From CAYXWH01 sp964468755 (GTDB lineage: Bacteria; Chloroflexota; Dehalococcoidia; Dehalococcoidales; RBG-16-60-22): a DNA stretch of 13,622 nucleotides. Position numbers and translations under genes: made by a program. Every line of letters begins with the position of its first letter. The stretch's first letter is position 1. The stretch spans positions 1 to 13,622 of the forward strand of contig CAYXWH010000051.1 of the NCBI GenBank assembly GCA_964468755.1, read 5' to 3'. The notes below the pieces were generated by a model. The model was not told where the DNA came from. It ran no database searches and worked only from the letters and a program-made list of their open reading frames with translations. Of the stretch, positions 1 through 6,982 are shown in pieces.

Positions 1-574
1 GGGCGGTGGCGCAGCGGGGGCACCAGTTAATAATCCGCTCGCCCCGGTAAATGAGGCCCTTCTGATACAGCCTGACAAAGGCGGTACGTACCGCCCGGCT
101 CGGGCCTTCATCCAGCGTAAATCGCTCCCGGCTCCAGTCGCAGGAGACCCCCAGTCTCTGGTGCTGCCCGGTAATAGTCCCCCGGCACTTTTCCGCCCAC
201 TGCTTCATGCGCTCCAGGAATTCACTCCTGCCCAGCTGATAGCGGGTTATTCCTTCTTTAGCCAGCATCTGCTCCAGTACCACTTGGGTGGCGATGCCGG
301 CATGGTCGACGCCGGGGAGCCACAGGGTGGGCTCTCCCCGCATGCGGTGCCAGCGGGTCATAATATCTTCGATGGTAGCGGTCAGGGCATGCCCGATGTG
401 CAGTACGCCGGTGACATTGGGCGGCGGCATGATGATGACAAAGGGTTTCTTATCCGGGTCTATTACGGGCTTGAAGTATCCCTTGTCCATCCAGAATTGG
501 TACCACTTCTGTTCCACCCTGCCCGGCTCATAGGCTTTGGGCATCTCTTCTTGGGTATTTGGGGTCTGTATCAT
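1..574 (-). CDS. valS: Valyl-tRNA synthetase, N-terminal part (cut by window edge)
   Basis: Class I aminoacyl-tRNA synthetase that charges tRNA-Val with valine in the cytoplasm. The reading frame is open from an ATG at 574 to the window edge, giving 191 codons of a protein normally near 880 residues. Visible hallmarks are the N-terminal YEP segment with EQKWYQFW (about residues 16-28), the PPNVTG-LHIGHAL block containing the HIGH ATP-binding motif (residues 59-62), GVDHAGIATQ (88-97), which is typical of ValS, and the start of the editing/zinc region (INWCPRC) at the edge. The start is supported by AGAGG a few bases upstream and by alignment with the usual ValS N-terminus. It lies 19 nt after the stop of the small membrane-protein gene at 594-953 and is probably cotranscribed with it. 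The KMSKS motif and anticodon-binding domain lie outside the window. Confidence 0.96.
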   Translation of the reverse strand, partial: MIQTPNTQEEMPKAYEPGRVEQKWYQFWMDKGYFKPVIDPDKKPFVIIMPPPNVTGVLHIGHALTATIEDIMTRWHRMRGEPTLWLPGVDHAGIATQVVLEQMLAKEGITRYQLGRSEFLERMKQWAEKCRGTITGQHQRLGVSCDWSRERFTLDEGPSRAVRTAFVRLYQKGLIYRGERIINWCPRCATA

Positions 575-593
575 GAAAACCTCTTTTCTGGTA

Positions 594-953
594 CTAAGGA
601 GCAACCGATACGGCTGCTTCGATATTTTCCTCTTTAAACTTTACCCAGAAAGCGTAGATAAGGCAAATTATGCCCGCCATGCCGACAACTTTCAGGAACA
701 TACCCCAGCCCGAGACGACCGAATTGGCAACAGATATGTCGTACCCCTTGCCGATAAGCCAGGGGATTATGAAAAGAGAGGGTATGCTCAGCAGAGTTCC
801 GGCTAGTTTGATGATACCGCCGGCTATCAGGAAGCGCTCCGCCCGGCCCCCACCGCGCCGCAGCCTGACGGCGGCGAAGACTATCACCGCAATCCAGAGT
901 ACCAGAGCCGGGCTCATGGTCCCCAGTATCATGAGAAACTCGCTAACTCCCAT
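594..953 (-). CDS. Small membrane protein, downstream member of a tandem paralog pair
   Basis: Unrecognised 119-residue integral membrane protein with about four hydrophobic segments (roughly residues 7-27, 40-62, 70-88 and 92-108) and a charged cytosolic-like tail. A longer reading from an ATG at 1010 is possible. The ATG at 953 is preferred because it overlaps the upstream stop codon by one base (TGATG), a typical translational-coupling arrangement. The protein resembles its upstream neighbour over most of its length: a GGGRAERFLIAGG segment matches GWSKAEKLFLAGC there, and MAGIICLIYAFWVKFK matches IAGLVCLVWAFWMRFR. The pair therefore looks like a tandem duplication. No catalytic motif is visible, and no function is proposed. 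It sits between coaBC and valS. Confidence 0.75.
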   Translation of the reverse strand: MGVSEFLMILGTMSPALVLWIAVIVFAAVRLRRGGGRAERFLIAGGIIKLAGTLLSIPSLFIIPWLIGKGYDISVANSVVSGWGMFLKVVGMAGIICLIYAFWVKFKEENIEAAVSVAP

Positions 954-1309
954 CACGCCGATACCTTTCTCCTTACTCTGAACCGCATCCAGAATGCCCA
1001 GACAAGACACACGAGTCCCGCAATAGCCAGGATTGTCAGGGGTAGCGAAACAACCAAACTCATAGTATGCACTATATCTATGTTGCTCATACCACGTTCG
1101 AACGCCAGCCGCTGCACAAGCTCGCTTAGTAGAGGGGTGGCTAATCGAGTGATAAACATCAGGCTACAGCCAGCCAGAAACAGCTTCTCAGCCTTGCTCC
1201 AACCCTGCCTGACCATGAGCACCGCCAGAGTGATGCCGAAAAGCCACGCTACAAGCTCAGGGATATACCTCAGTATAGAAATTTCAACTACTTGAACAGA
1301 AGATTCCAT
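953..1309 (-). CDS. Small membrane protein, upstream member of a tandem paralog pair
   Basis: Unrecognised 118-residue membrane protein. The first hydrophobic span is at about residues 15-34. It is followed by a short basic/amphipathic linker (RQGWSKAEK), a second span (about 44-60), a polar stretch (ELVQRLAFERGMSNIDI), two close hydrophobic segments (about 78-107) and a basic C-terminus (RFRVRRK). The same layout recurs in the next gene, with which it shares a one-base stop/start overlap, so the two products are probably made in similar amounts and may associate. The ribosome-binding site before the ATG at 1309 is weak (AGAG). The 143-nt gap to coaBC is the largest in this run of minus-strand genes, so a separate promoter is possible, but I found no convincing one. 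Confidence 0.72.
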   Translation of the reverse strand: MESSVQVVEISILRYIPELVAWLFGITLAVLMVRQGWSKAEKLFLAGCSLMFITRLATPLLSELVQRLAFERGMSNIDIVHTMSLVVSLPLTILAIAGLVCLVWAFWMRFRVRRKVSA

Positions 1310-1452
1310 TTTATATCTCTAGTTATATTAGCCCCCCACCCCTCGTTGCTTATCTTTTCCCACCCGACCGCCCTCGCGTCATCCGCGGCTTAGCCCGTGA
1401 ATATTCGCCACCCCTTTTCCCCCTTTCGTAAAGGGGGACCAAGGGGGATTTA
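1310..1452. other. Intergenic gap between coaBC and the membrane-protein pair
   Basis: A 143-nt non-coding gap. Its coaBC-proximal third holds the G/C-tract inverted repeat described separately. The rest is pyrimidine-rich on the plus strand, with C-runs near 1333. I see no convincing -10/-35 pair for the downstream genes. Confidence 0.5.
1411..1448. repeat. Nested G/C-tract inverted repeat downstream of coaBC
   Basis: The inner stem CCCCCTTT (1419-1426) pairs perfectly with AAAGGGGG (1430-1437) around a three-base loop. An outer CCCCTT (1411-1416) can pair with AAGGGG (1441-1446). The right arm also repeats AAGGGGG twice in direct orientation (1431-1437 and 1441-1447). It lies a few bases beyond the coaBC stop. 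There is no T-tract on the coaBC-sense strand, so it is not a standard intrinsic terminator. The layout is like dispersed palindromic (REP/MITE-like) elements, though only this copy is in the window. It may still act as a 3'-end stabiliser or weak terminator. Confidence 0.6.
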
Positions 1453-2637
1453 TTACTTCAGCATCCCCGCCACCCTGTCCAGAATCTTCTCGGCCACCTC
1501 TCGTTTGCTCAGTAGCGGCAGCTCTTCTATCTTACCGTTGCGGTCAATCAGGGTTACCCGGTTGGTGTCTGCGTCAAAGCCGCTGTCAGTGCGGGTAATA
1601 TCGTTAGCTACAATGAGATCAAGGTCTTTCTGCTCCAGCTTGTTACGGGCATTGGCGACCACGTCTTCGCTTTCGGCGGCAAAGCCGATTTTCAGAAATG
1701 TGCCGGTTGCCGAGGCGAGAATATCCGGTGTCCTCACCAGCTCCAGTGTCAGCTTCGAGCGGTCTTTCTTGATTTTGCCCGGCACGGACTCTTTCGGCTG
1801 GTAGTCAGCTACCGCCGCCGCCATAATCAGGGCATCCGCTTCGGCTACTGCCCCGGTCACCGCCTTCTTCATTTCGGCAGCGGTCCTCACCCGGATAATC
1901 TCGACGCCGGCGGGTTCCGGCGAAGAGACGGGAGCCGTAATCAGCTTGACCTCAGCCCCACGGTCACGGGCGGCTTCGGCGAGGGCATAGCCCATCTTCC
2001 CCGAGGAGCGGTTGCCAATATGGCGCACCGGGTCAATCGGTTCCTGGGTGCCGCCGGCGGTCACCATGATACGCTTTCCGGCAAGGTCACTGCCCTTACC
2101 CAGTACCTGCTCGATGGTATCGATGATTATCTGCGTATCCGCCAGCCGTCCCCAGCCCGTTTTCCCCGAGGCGAGGCGGCCGTGGGCAGGCTCAATGATG
2201 GTGAAGCCCCGGGCTTTCAATTTGGCCATATTCTCCCGGGTAACCGGGTTCTGGAACATATTATCGTTCATGGCCGGTGCAATGATGACCGGTGCCCTGG
2301 TGGCCAGCACCACGCAGCCCAGCATAGTGTCGGCAATGCCGGCGGCCAGCTTGGCGATGGTATTGGCGGTAGCCGGAGCGATAGCCACCACATCGGCGGC
2401 TTCAGCCAGAGCAATGTGCTCCACGCTGTACTCCGAGGCCAGGTCAAACATGTCGGTCACCACCGGGCGGCCGGTAATATTGCGCAGGGTGAGTGGCGTG
2501 ATGAATTTGGTGGCTGCCCCGGTCATAACCACCTCAACGGTAGCGCCGGCCCGGGCCAGTGTGCTGGCGAGGTCGGCTGCCTTGTAGGCGGCGATACCCC
2601 CGGTTATGCCCAGGATAACGGTCTTATTGGCCAGCAT
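1453..2637 (-). CDS. coaBC: Bifunctional phosphopantothenoylcysteine decarboxylase / phosphopantothenate-cysteine ligase
   Basis: Carries out two consecutive steps of coenzyme A synthesis: ligation of cysteine to 4'-phosphopantothenate (CoaB), then FMN-dependent decarboxylation to 4'-phosphopantetheine (CoaC). Its 394 residues match the usual fused length. The N-terminal flavoprotein CoaC domain (about 1-180) shows the ITGGIAAYKA nucleotide loop (11-20), the catalytic-type His in VEHIALAE (His74), IAPATANT (86-93) and PAMNDNMF (121-128). The flap reads LASGKTGWGRL, with Ser157 where the E. coli enzyme has Cys158. The C-terminal CoaB domain (about 185-394) shows TAGGTQEPIDPVRHIGNRSS (193-212), AAAVADYQP (273-281), KIKK (288-291) and ANDI (344-347). 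The start is supported by AAGGAGG upstream of the ATG. It lies 18 nt downstream of coaX, which makes a CoA-synthesis pair. Confidence 0.97.
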   Translation of the reverse strand: MLANKTVILGITGGIAAYKAADLASTLARAGATVEVVMTGAATKFITPLTLRNITGRPVVTDMFDLASEYSVEHIALAEAADVVAIAPATANTIAKLAAGIADTMLGCVVLATRAPVIIAPAMNDNMFQNPVTRENMAKLKARGFTIIEPAHGRLASGKTGWGRLADTQIIIDTIEQVLGKGSDLAGKRIMVTAGGTQEPIDPVRHIGNRSSGKMGYALAEAARDRGAEVKLITAPVSSPEPAGVEIIRVRTAAEMKKAVTGAVAEADALIMAAAVADYQPKESVPGKIKKDRSKLTLELVRTPDILASATGTFLKIGFAAESEDVVANARNKLEQKDLDLIVANDITRTDSGFDADTNRVTLIDRNGKIEELPLLSKREVAEKILDRVAGMLK

Positions 2638-2655
2638 TGGTGCCTCCTTGTTGCC

Positions 2656-3423
2656 TTAGACCCGGTTCATCAGGTAGATTAATCGGAGTCCAATCAGCGT
2701 CAGCTCCCTATTGACCACATCAATAGCCGTGGTCTCTTTGGCGATGAGCCCGGCATAGCCCCCGGTAGCTACTACCAGCGGCTTTTCACCAAGCTCCTCT
2801 GCGATACGTGCCAGCATACCTTCGACAAGGGAAGCGTAGCCATAGATAATCCCCGACTGCATGGCGGCTACGGTGTTGGTGCCAATGACGCGCTTGGGGT
2901 GAGCCAGGTCCACGCGGGGTAACTGTGCCGTCCGGGTGAACAGCGCCTCAGCGGCGGTAGCTATGCCGGTGGCTATAATACCGCCAATGTAGTCGCCTTC
3001 CTTGGAGACAATACCAAAGGTGGTGGCCGTACCCAGGTCAATGATGATGACCGGGCCACTATAGAGGTGGTGGGCGGCGGCGGCATCAGCGATTCGGTCA
3101 GCGCCGACCTCTCTCGGGTTGTCCATACGGATGCTCACCCCGGTCTTGACACCAGCCCCAACCACCAGCGGTGTGGTATTTAAGTAGCGTTGCGATAGTT
3201 CCTCGAAGGCTGCCGTCAGTGACGGGACCACACTACACATGGCAACCTTGGTGATGTCAGTAACGCTCAGCCCCCGGTGTTGCAGCAGACTAATCAGCGG
3301 GGCAGCATATTCATCAGCCGTGCGATTAGTATCGGTAGCAATCCGCCAGGTGGCGTGAAGCTCACTGTCTTTAAAAACGCCGAGGTTAATATTGGTATTG
3401 CCGATATCGATGGCAAGTAGCAT
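2656..3423 (-). CDS. coaX: Type III pantothenate kinase
   Basis: Phosphorylates pantothenate to 4'-phosphopantothenate, the first committed step of CoA synthesis. Type III enzymes belong to the ASKHA fold, are insensitive to CoA feedback and generally need a monovalent cation. The 255-residue length is typical. Motifs are DIGNTN (residues 6-11, phosphate-binding 1), NPREVGADR (102-110, with the catalytic-type Asp109), DLGTATTF (129-136, phosphate 2) and a Gly-rich ATGGYAG near the C-terminus. Its product is the direct substrate of CoaBC, encoded 18 nt downstream. Upstream, 20 nt separate it from the NAD(P)HX repair gene, so cotranscription is likely. Confidence 0.96.
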   Translation of the reverse strand: MLLAIDIGNTNINLGVFKDSELHATWRIATDTNRTADEYAAPLISLLQHRGLSVTDITKVAMCSVVPSLTAAFEELSQRYLNTTPLVVGAGVKTGVSIRMDNPREVGADRIADAAAAHHLYSGPVIIIDLGTATTFGIVSKEGDYIGGIIATGIATAAEALFTRTAQLPRVDLAHPKRVIGTNTVAAMQSGIIYGYASLVEGMLARIAEELGEKPLVVATGGYAGLIAKETTAIDVVNRELTLIGLRLIYLMNRV

Positions 3424-3443
3424 TGGTCTCCCCGTTATAGTAT

Positions 3444-4994
3444 TTATTTGTCCTTTTTTAATTCTCTTATTGCCAGCGGCAGCGCCGGCAGCAGGTCAGA
3501 GGCAGCCATTCCGGCGTCGCCCAGCATGTCCCGTATCATTTCACCGGCAGCGCCGTGGAGGTAAACTCCGAGGCACGCGGCTGCAAAGGGCGGCATTCCC
3601 TGTGCCGCCAGACCGGCAATGGCTCCACTGAGCACGTCTCCCGTGCCCGCCGACGCCAGTCCGGGATTGGCTACCGGGCTAATCCGGCAGTGTCCGTCAG
3701 GCGCGGCAACCACGGTATAAGCCCCTTTGAGGACAATGGTTTTCCGCCACTCCCTGGCTTTTTGCCGGGCGATGCTTAGTCGGTCAGCCTGTACTTCGGC
3801 GACGGAAACTCCGCAAAGCCGTGCCATTTCGCCAGGGTGCGGGGTAAGTATAGCGTCAGCGGTCAGTTCCTGCCACCAGTTCGGGATTCGTGCCAGGGTA
3901 TTGAGCGCATCGGCATCAAGTACCAGTGTCGGCAGTCCCGGTTTCAGGAATACGGAACTGACGAATTTCATGGCGGACTGGCGCTGACCCAGCCCACAGC
4001 CAAGGAGCAGGACGTGGTACTGGTCAAACTGCTGCCCGACTACATCAGCCGCCTCAAGGGCAACGATGCCCGGCTGCGATTCGGGTAAGGGAAGATAGGT
4101 TGTTTCCGTGAGTTTGGCGGCAAGAATCGGTTGTAAACTGCCGGGAGTGGCCAGCGTAACCAGCCCCGCGCCGACACGAATGGCACCACTGCAGGCCAGA
4201 TAAGCGGCGCCTATATAATTGACGGAACCGGCCGCCACCAGTACCCGGCCGAAACTGCCTTTATTGGCATTGAGCGGTCGATTGGGTAGGGCGGTCCGAG
4301 TCCAGTCGGTGGTTATCAGCTCGGTGGTGATGTGGTCGGCAAGGTGGTCCGGGATGCCAATATCGACTGTGCTCAATGTGCCTACCCTTTCCGCCCCCGG
4401 AAAGCAAAACAGGCCGAGCTTGGGAAAGCCAAGGGTAACGGTTCTGTCGGCATGGAGACAGGCAGGGTCGACGGCGCCGTCATCAGCACCAAGTCCTGAC
4501 GGCAAGTCGGCGGCGATGATATCAAGGGCGCTGTGTTTCTCTTTGACTTCGCCGACCTTGTTCAGTACCGTCTGGAAAATACCCTGCAGCGGCCGGAGTT
4601 TGCCGCTGCCAAAGAGGGCGTCAACTACGCAACTGGCTGAGGAGAGCAGTTCTTCAAATTCCGCCAGGTTTTCAGATGCTGCCACGCAGGTGATGCCGCG
4701 TTGCCGTACCTGTTCCAGGTTGGAATCGTCCTTGCGGTCACTGCAGAGGCAGACGCTTACCCTGGCTCCCCAGTCGTGGAGGTGGCGGGCGGCAACCAGC
4801 CCATCCCCGCCGTTATTCCCCGGGCCGATCAGAACAAGTATATGCTGCCGGTTCAGGTTATTCAGGCTGTGTCTCACCTCTTCGGCGATGGCTTTCCCGG
4901 CATTTTCCATGAGCACGCTGGAGGGAAGGCCAAATTCGGCACATGCCTGGTCTATCTGTCGCATCTGGTCGCTGGTTACGATTTTCATAGCCAT
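3444..4994 (-). CDS. nnr: Bifunctional NAD(P)H-hydrate epimerase / ADP-dependent NAD(P)HX dehydratase
   Basis: Repairs hydrated, inactive NADH and NADPH. The N-terminal YjeF-type domain (about 1-225) epimerises R- and S-NAD(P)HX. The C-terminal ribokinase-like domain (about 240-516) dehydrates the S form using ADP. Evidence: LIGPGNNGGDGLVAARHL (about 55-72) and DLPSGLGADDG (163-173) in the epimerase part; NKGSFGRVLV (244-253), LTPHPGEMARL (383-393), VLKGAYTVV (421-429) and NPGLASAGTGDVLSG (443-457) in the dehydratase part. The length fits E. coli-type fused Nnr/YjeF. Two in-frame ATGs (4994 and 4988) are six bases apart. Neither has a clear Shine-Dalgarno, so the exact start is uncertain by two codons. 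It lies 49 nt after the nitroreductase and 20 nt before coaX. Confidence 0.95.
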   Translation of the reverse strand: MAMKIVTSDQMRQIDQACAEFGLPSSVLMENAGKAIAEEVRHSLNNLNRQHILVLIGPGNNGGDGLVAARHLHDWGARVSVCLCSDRKDDSNLEQVRQRGITCVAASENLAEFEELLSSASCVVDALFGSGKLRPLQGIFQTVLNKVGEVKEKHSALDIIAADLPSGLGADDGAVDPACLHADRTVTLGFPKLGLFCFPGAERVGTLSTVDIGIPDHLADHITTELITTDWTRTALPNRPLNANKGSFGRVLVAAGSVNYIGAAYLACSGAIRVGAGLVTLATPGSLQPILAAKLTETTYLPLPESQPGIVALEAADVVGQQFDQYHVLLLGCGLGQRQSAMKFVSSVFLKPGLPTLVLDADALNTLARIPNWWQELTADAILTPHPGEMARLCGVSVAEVQADRLSIARQKAREWRKTIVLKGAYTVVAAPDGHCRISPVANPGLASAGTGDVLSGAIAGLAAQGMPPFAAACLGVYLHGAAGEMIRDMLGDAGMAASDLLPALPLAIRELKKDK

Positions 4995-5043
4995 TGTCCG
5001 TGATAGTTAACCTATTTGAGTGTAGCAATATCCTCGGCGGTGG

Positions 5044-5655
5044 TCAACCTTGTTGTGGTTGAAACGTGTTACGGTGCAGGATATCTTCCAGCTTCCGCTT
5101 GGGAATATGGCGTACGCCCCGGTCATCCACCCAGCGCCGGGTGGTATCCGATGTTGTTTCCACTACCGGTCTCTCATCAGGGTAACCCATCGCCACCACC
5201 AGCGCTATGTCATAGGTATCGGGCACCTTGAGCAGTTGTCTTAGCTCGTTTTCACGGAATGCCCGCAGCGGGCAACTGCCAATCCCCTCTTCCAGGGCAA
5301 CCAGCATGATATTCTCGCCAGCCATGGCGGCATCGAAGAAATCGAGTGCGCCGCTGTTGTCGCCGGCTCCGGTTTGCCTGCCTCTGGTCAGGATTACGAT
5401 GTAGGCTTTGGGTTCGCTCCCGGTGAGCGGTGTTCCTTTGGGCTTGGGCTGTCCCGCCCACGAAGAAATCGAGCCAAAGACTTCGGGCAGCAGTTGCTCG
5501 TCATCGACAACCAGGAATTCGCATGGCTGACGATTGAGCCCGCTGGGCGCCAGCCGGCCGGCATTCACACACTTTTCCAGTGCTTCATAGGGCAACGGGG
5601 CGTCCTTGAATTTCCTGATGGAACGGCGGCTGGTAGCGGCTTCATAGACATTCAT
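5044..5655 (-). CDS. Nitroreductase-family FMN oxidoreductase
   Basis: A 203-residue NAD(P)H-dependent flavoprotein of the nitroreductase superfamily. These are usually dimeric and bind FMN between subunits. Seen: the N-terminal FMN-binding signature TSRRSIRKF (about 8-16), RLAPSGLNRQPCEFLVV (about 34-50, active-site side of the flavin), a middle AAMAGENIMLVALEEGIGSC segment and the late IALVVAMGYPDERP segment typical of the fold. The physiological substrate cannot be read from sequence; members reduce quinones, nitroaromatics or enoates, or have other roles. The start is well supported by AAGGAGG upstream of the ATG, which also overlaps the stop of the Mut7-C gene by four bases (ATGA), so translation is probably coupled. 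Confidence 0.92.
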   Translation of the reverse strand: MNVYEAATSRRSIRKFKDAPLPYEALEKCVNAGRLAPSGLNRQPCEFLVVDDEQLLPEVFGSISSWAGQPKPKGTPLTGSEPKAYIVILTRGRQTGAGDNSGALDFFDAAMAGENIMLVALEEGIGSCPLRAFRENELRQLLKVPDTYDIALVVAMGYPDERPVVETTSDTTRRWVDDRGVRHIPKRKLEDILHRNTFQPQQG

Positions 5656-6161
5656 GGGCTACCTCCTTGTGCTCTATCGTGGTGAGCATCTTCCATAAAC
5701 TTTTTCAGCCTCTGGGTCATGGCTGCCCAGTGAGTGCCCTGCCAGTAGATACGATGGCAGGCAGGGCATTCCATATACTGGTGCCGGGTTCGAAAGACAT
5801 GGGGTGGCACGCGGTCTTTAACCTCGGCCGGGCTCCTCTCAATAAGCGGTTGATTGCATTCCAGGCAGAGGCTGAACGGCCGGAACTGGCAATCAAGGTG
5901 AAGGGTATCAATGAGCTGTTGCATTTGCTGCTCCGGTACCTCACTGGCAATCAGAATGGCATTGAGTTGCCCGCTGGTGACCAAACGCCTTTTCATAATC
6001 TCCCTGTCTTTGGTCAGTATGATTCTTCCCTCCGCCCGGGCTTTGGCTACCATCTGGGAGTCATCGCCGCTATCAAAGAACAGGGTATCATAGCCCATCA
6101 GCCGCAGCCATTTAGCCAGCTTGCCTACATTGTGATCAACGATAAACCTCGGTTCGCTAAT
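5652..6161 (-). CDS. Mut7-C (PIN-like) RNase-domain protein with zinc ribbon, probable ATT start
   Basis: The 169-residue product matches the Mut7-C family: an N-terminal PIN-like putative RNase fold followed by a zinc ribbon. The N-terminus reads FIVDHNVGKLAKWLRLMGYDT (about 6-26), with the conserved DHN and KLAKWLR core. IILTKDRE follows near residue 50, and paired cysteines CLEC (99-102) and CPAC (132-135) form the metal site. The first in-frame ATG (6098) would delete the conserved DHN/KLAKWLR segment and has no Shine-Dalgarno. The only well-placed site is GAGGAGG (6169-6175), whose 7-nt spacing leads to an ATT at 6161 in frame; the stop upstream in this frame is at 6183-6185. I therefore start it at ATT. 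A base error turning ATG into ATT is the main alternative. The stop overlaps the nitroreductase start. Confidence 0.8.
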   Translation of the reverse strand: MSEPRFIVDHNVGKLAKWLRLMGYDTLFFDSGDDSQMVAKARAEGRIILTKDREIMKRRLVTSGQLNAILIASEVPEQQMQQLIDTLHLDCQFRPFSLCLECNQPLIERSPAEVKDRVPPHVFRTRHQYMECPACHRIYWQGTHWAAMTQRLKKFMEDAHHDRAQGGSP

Positions 6162-6182
6162 GGTACCGCCTCCTCGAACTTT
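6162..6182 (-). promoter_or_regulatory. Shine-Dalgarno that decides the ATT start of the Mut7-C gene
   Basis: The GAGGAGG core at 6169-6175 (minus strand) lies 7 nt before ATT at 6161, in the 21-nt gap after the MBL-hydrolase stop. No ATG, GTG or TTG is in frame within the usual window. This spacing is the main support for the non-canonical start. Confidence 0.7.
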
Positions 6183-6953
6183 TTACAGGTCGATGAGCAT
6201 CCCTTCCTGAGCCAGTGATATTGATGCCTTGACCGGCGCGTTTATTCGGGCTATCTCGCTGGCTATTTCCTTTTCCTGCCTGGGGTTCATGTGCACTGCA
6301 ATTACCTGCGGGAGGTAACCTTTCTGTCTCTGGAAATGGTCCAGCTCCTGAGCCAGCAGAACGGGAGTGAGGTGCCCCTTGTCCCGGGCGAAGGCTTCAT
6401 AGCGATTGGGGGCGGTAATCTCGGTAATGATGAGCTGAGGTGATACCTGCTGCCAGCAATCGTCCAGTCCCGGCCCGGTATCCCCGGTATAGAACACTAC
6501 GGCGCCGTTAGAAGCGGTCACCTGGTAGCCGACGGCGGCAACGGCGTGATTCACCGGCACCGCCCGGACTTCGTAGCCGGCAATCCGGAGCTTCTCCCCT
6601 GGCTTTATCACGGTGAAATTGATGGTCGGGCTGCCCTCCGGTCTAGTGAAGAAATCGGGATATAGTTCATCATTTAACAGGTAATCGGTTAAGGCATTAC
6701 GTACCGACGCTATGGAGTATACGCTGATGGTGGTCTCATCGAGTAAGGCGTTCATGGCAATTGCCGGAATATCACGGATATGGTCATAGTGGTGGTGGGT
6801 GAGCAGTATGGCTTGAAGTTTTTGCTGGGCGGAGAATGACAGGGTGGAGGCGAGTGCTCCGGCATCGAGCGCCAGGATGTCGTCGATAAGCAGGCTGGTG
6901 AGCTTGGTGTCTGATGATTCGCAGTTATGGGCGCCGAGAATCCTGATTTTCAT
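6183..6953 (-). CDS. MBL-fold metallohydrolase (possibly class II phosphodiesterase-like)
   Basis: A 256-residue metallo-beta-lactamase-fold hydrolase, presumably binding two metal ions in the cytoplasm. Metal ligands are visible: the HxHxDH motif in THHHYDHIRD (His53, His55, Asp57, His58), His136 in PVNHAVAAVGY, Asp158 in FYTGDTGPG and a late His221 in AVHMNP, with a further His194 in GHLT. The N-terminal run LLIDDILALDAGALAS resembles class II cyclic-nucleotide phosphodiesterases and RNase Z-like proteins, but the substrate is not determinable. It lacks a signal peptide. It is 29 nt downstream of the YhhQ-type transporter and 21 nt upstream of the Mut7-C gene. Pairing with a predicted RNase hints at nucleic-acid or nucleotide metabolism; this is inference. 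Confidence 0.88.
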   Translation of the reverse strand: MKIRILGAHNCESSDTKLTSLLIDDILALDAGALASTLSFSAQQKLQAILLTHHHYDHIRDIPAIAMNALLDETTISVYSIASVRNALTDYLLNDELYPDFFTRPEGSPTINFTVIKPGEKLRIAGYEVRAVPVNHAVAAVGYQVTASNGAVVFYTGDTGPGLDDCWQQVSPQLIITEITAPNRYEAFARDKGHLTPVLLAQELDHFQRQKGYLPQVIAVHMNPRQEKEIASEIARINAPVKASISLAQEGMLIDL

Positions 6954-6982
6954 TGTCTCTGCCTCACTCCCCGGAAATTCGG

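Noticed and set aside
594..1010. Longer start at 1010 for the downstream membrane-protein gene
   Set aside because: It would overlap the upstream gene by 58 nt and add a non-homologous polar tail. The TGATG-coupled ATG at 953 fits the paralog alignment better.
2020..2682. 220-residue plus-strand frame opposite coaBC, and similar long frames opposite nnr (4219-5010) and corA (7867-8658)
   Set aside because: They are shadows of well-supported genes. Composition is low-complexity or His/Arg-rich, with no domain motifs and no ribosome-binding sites.
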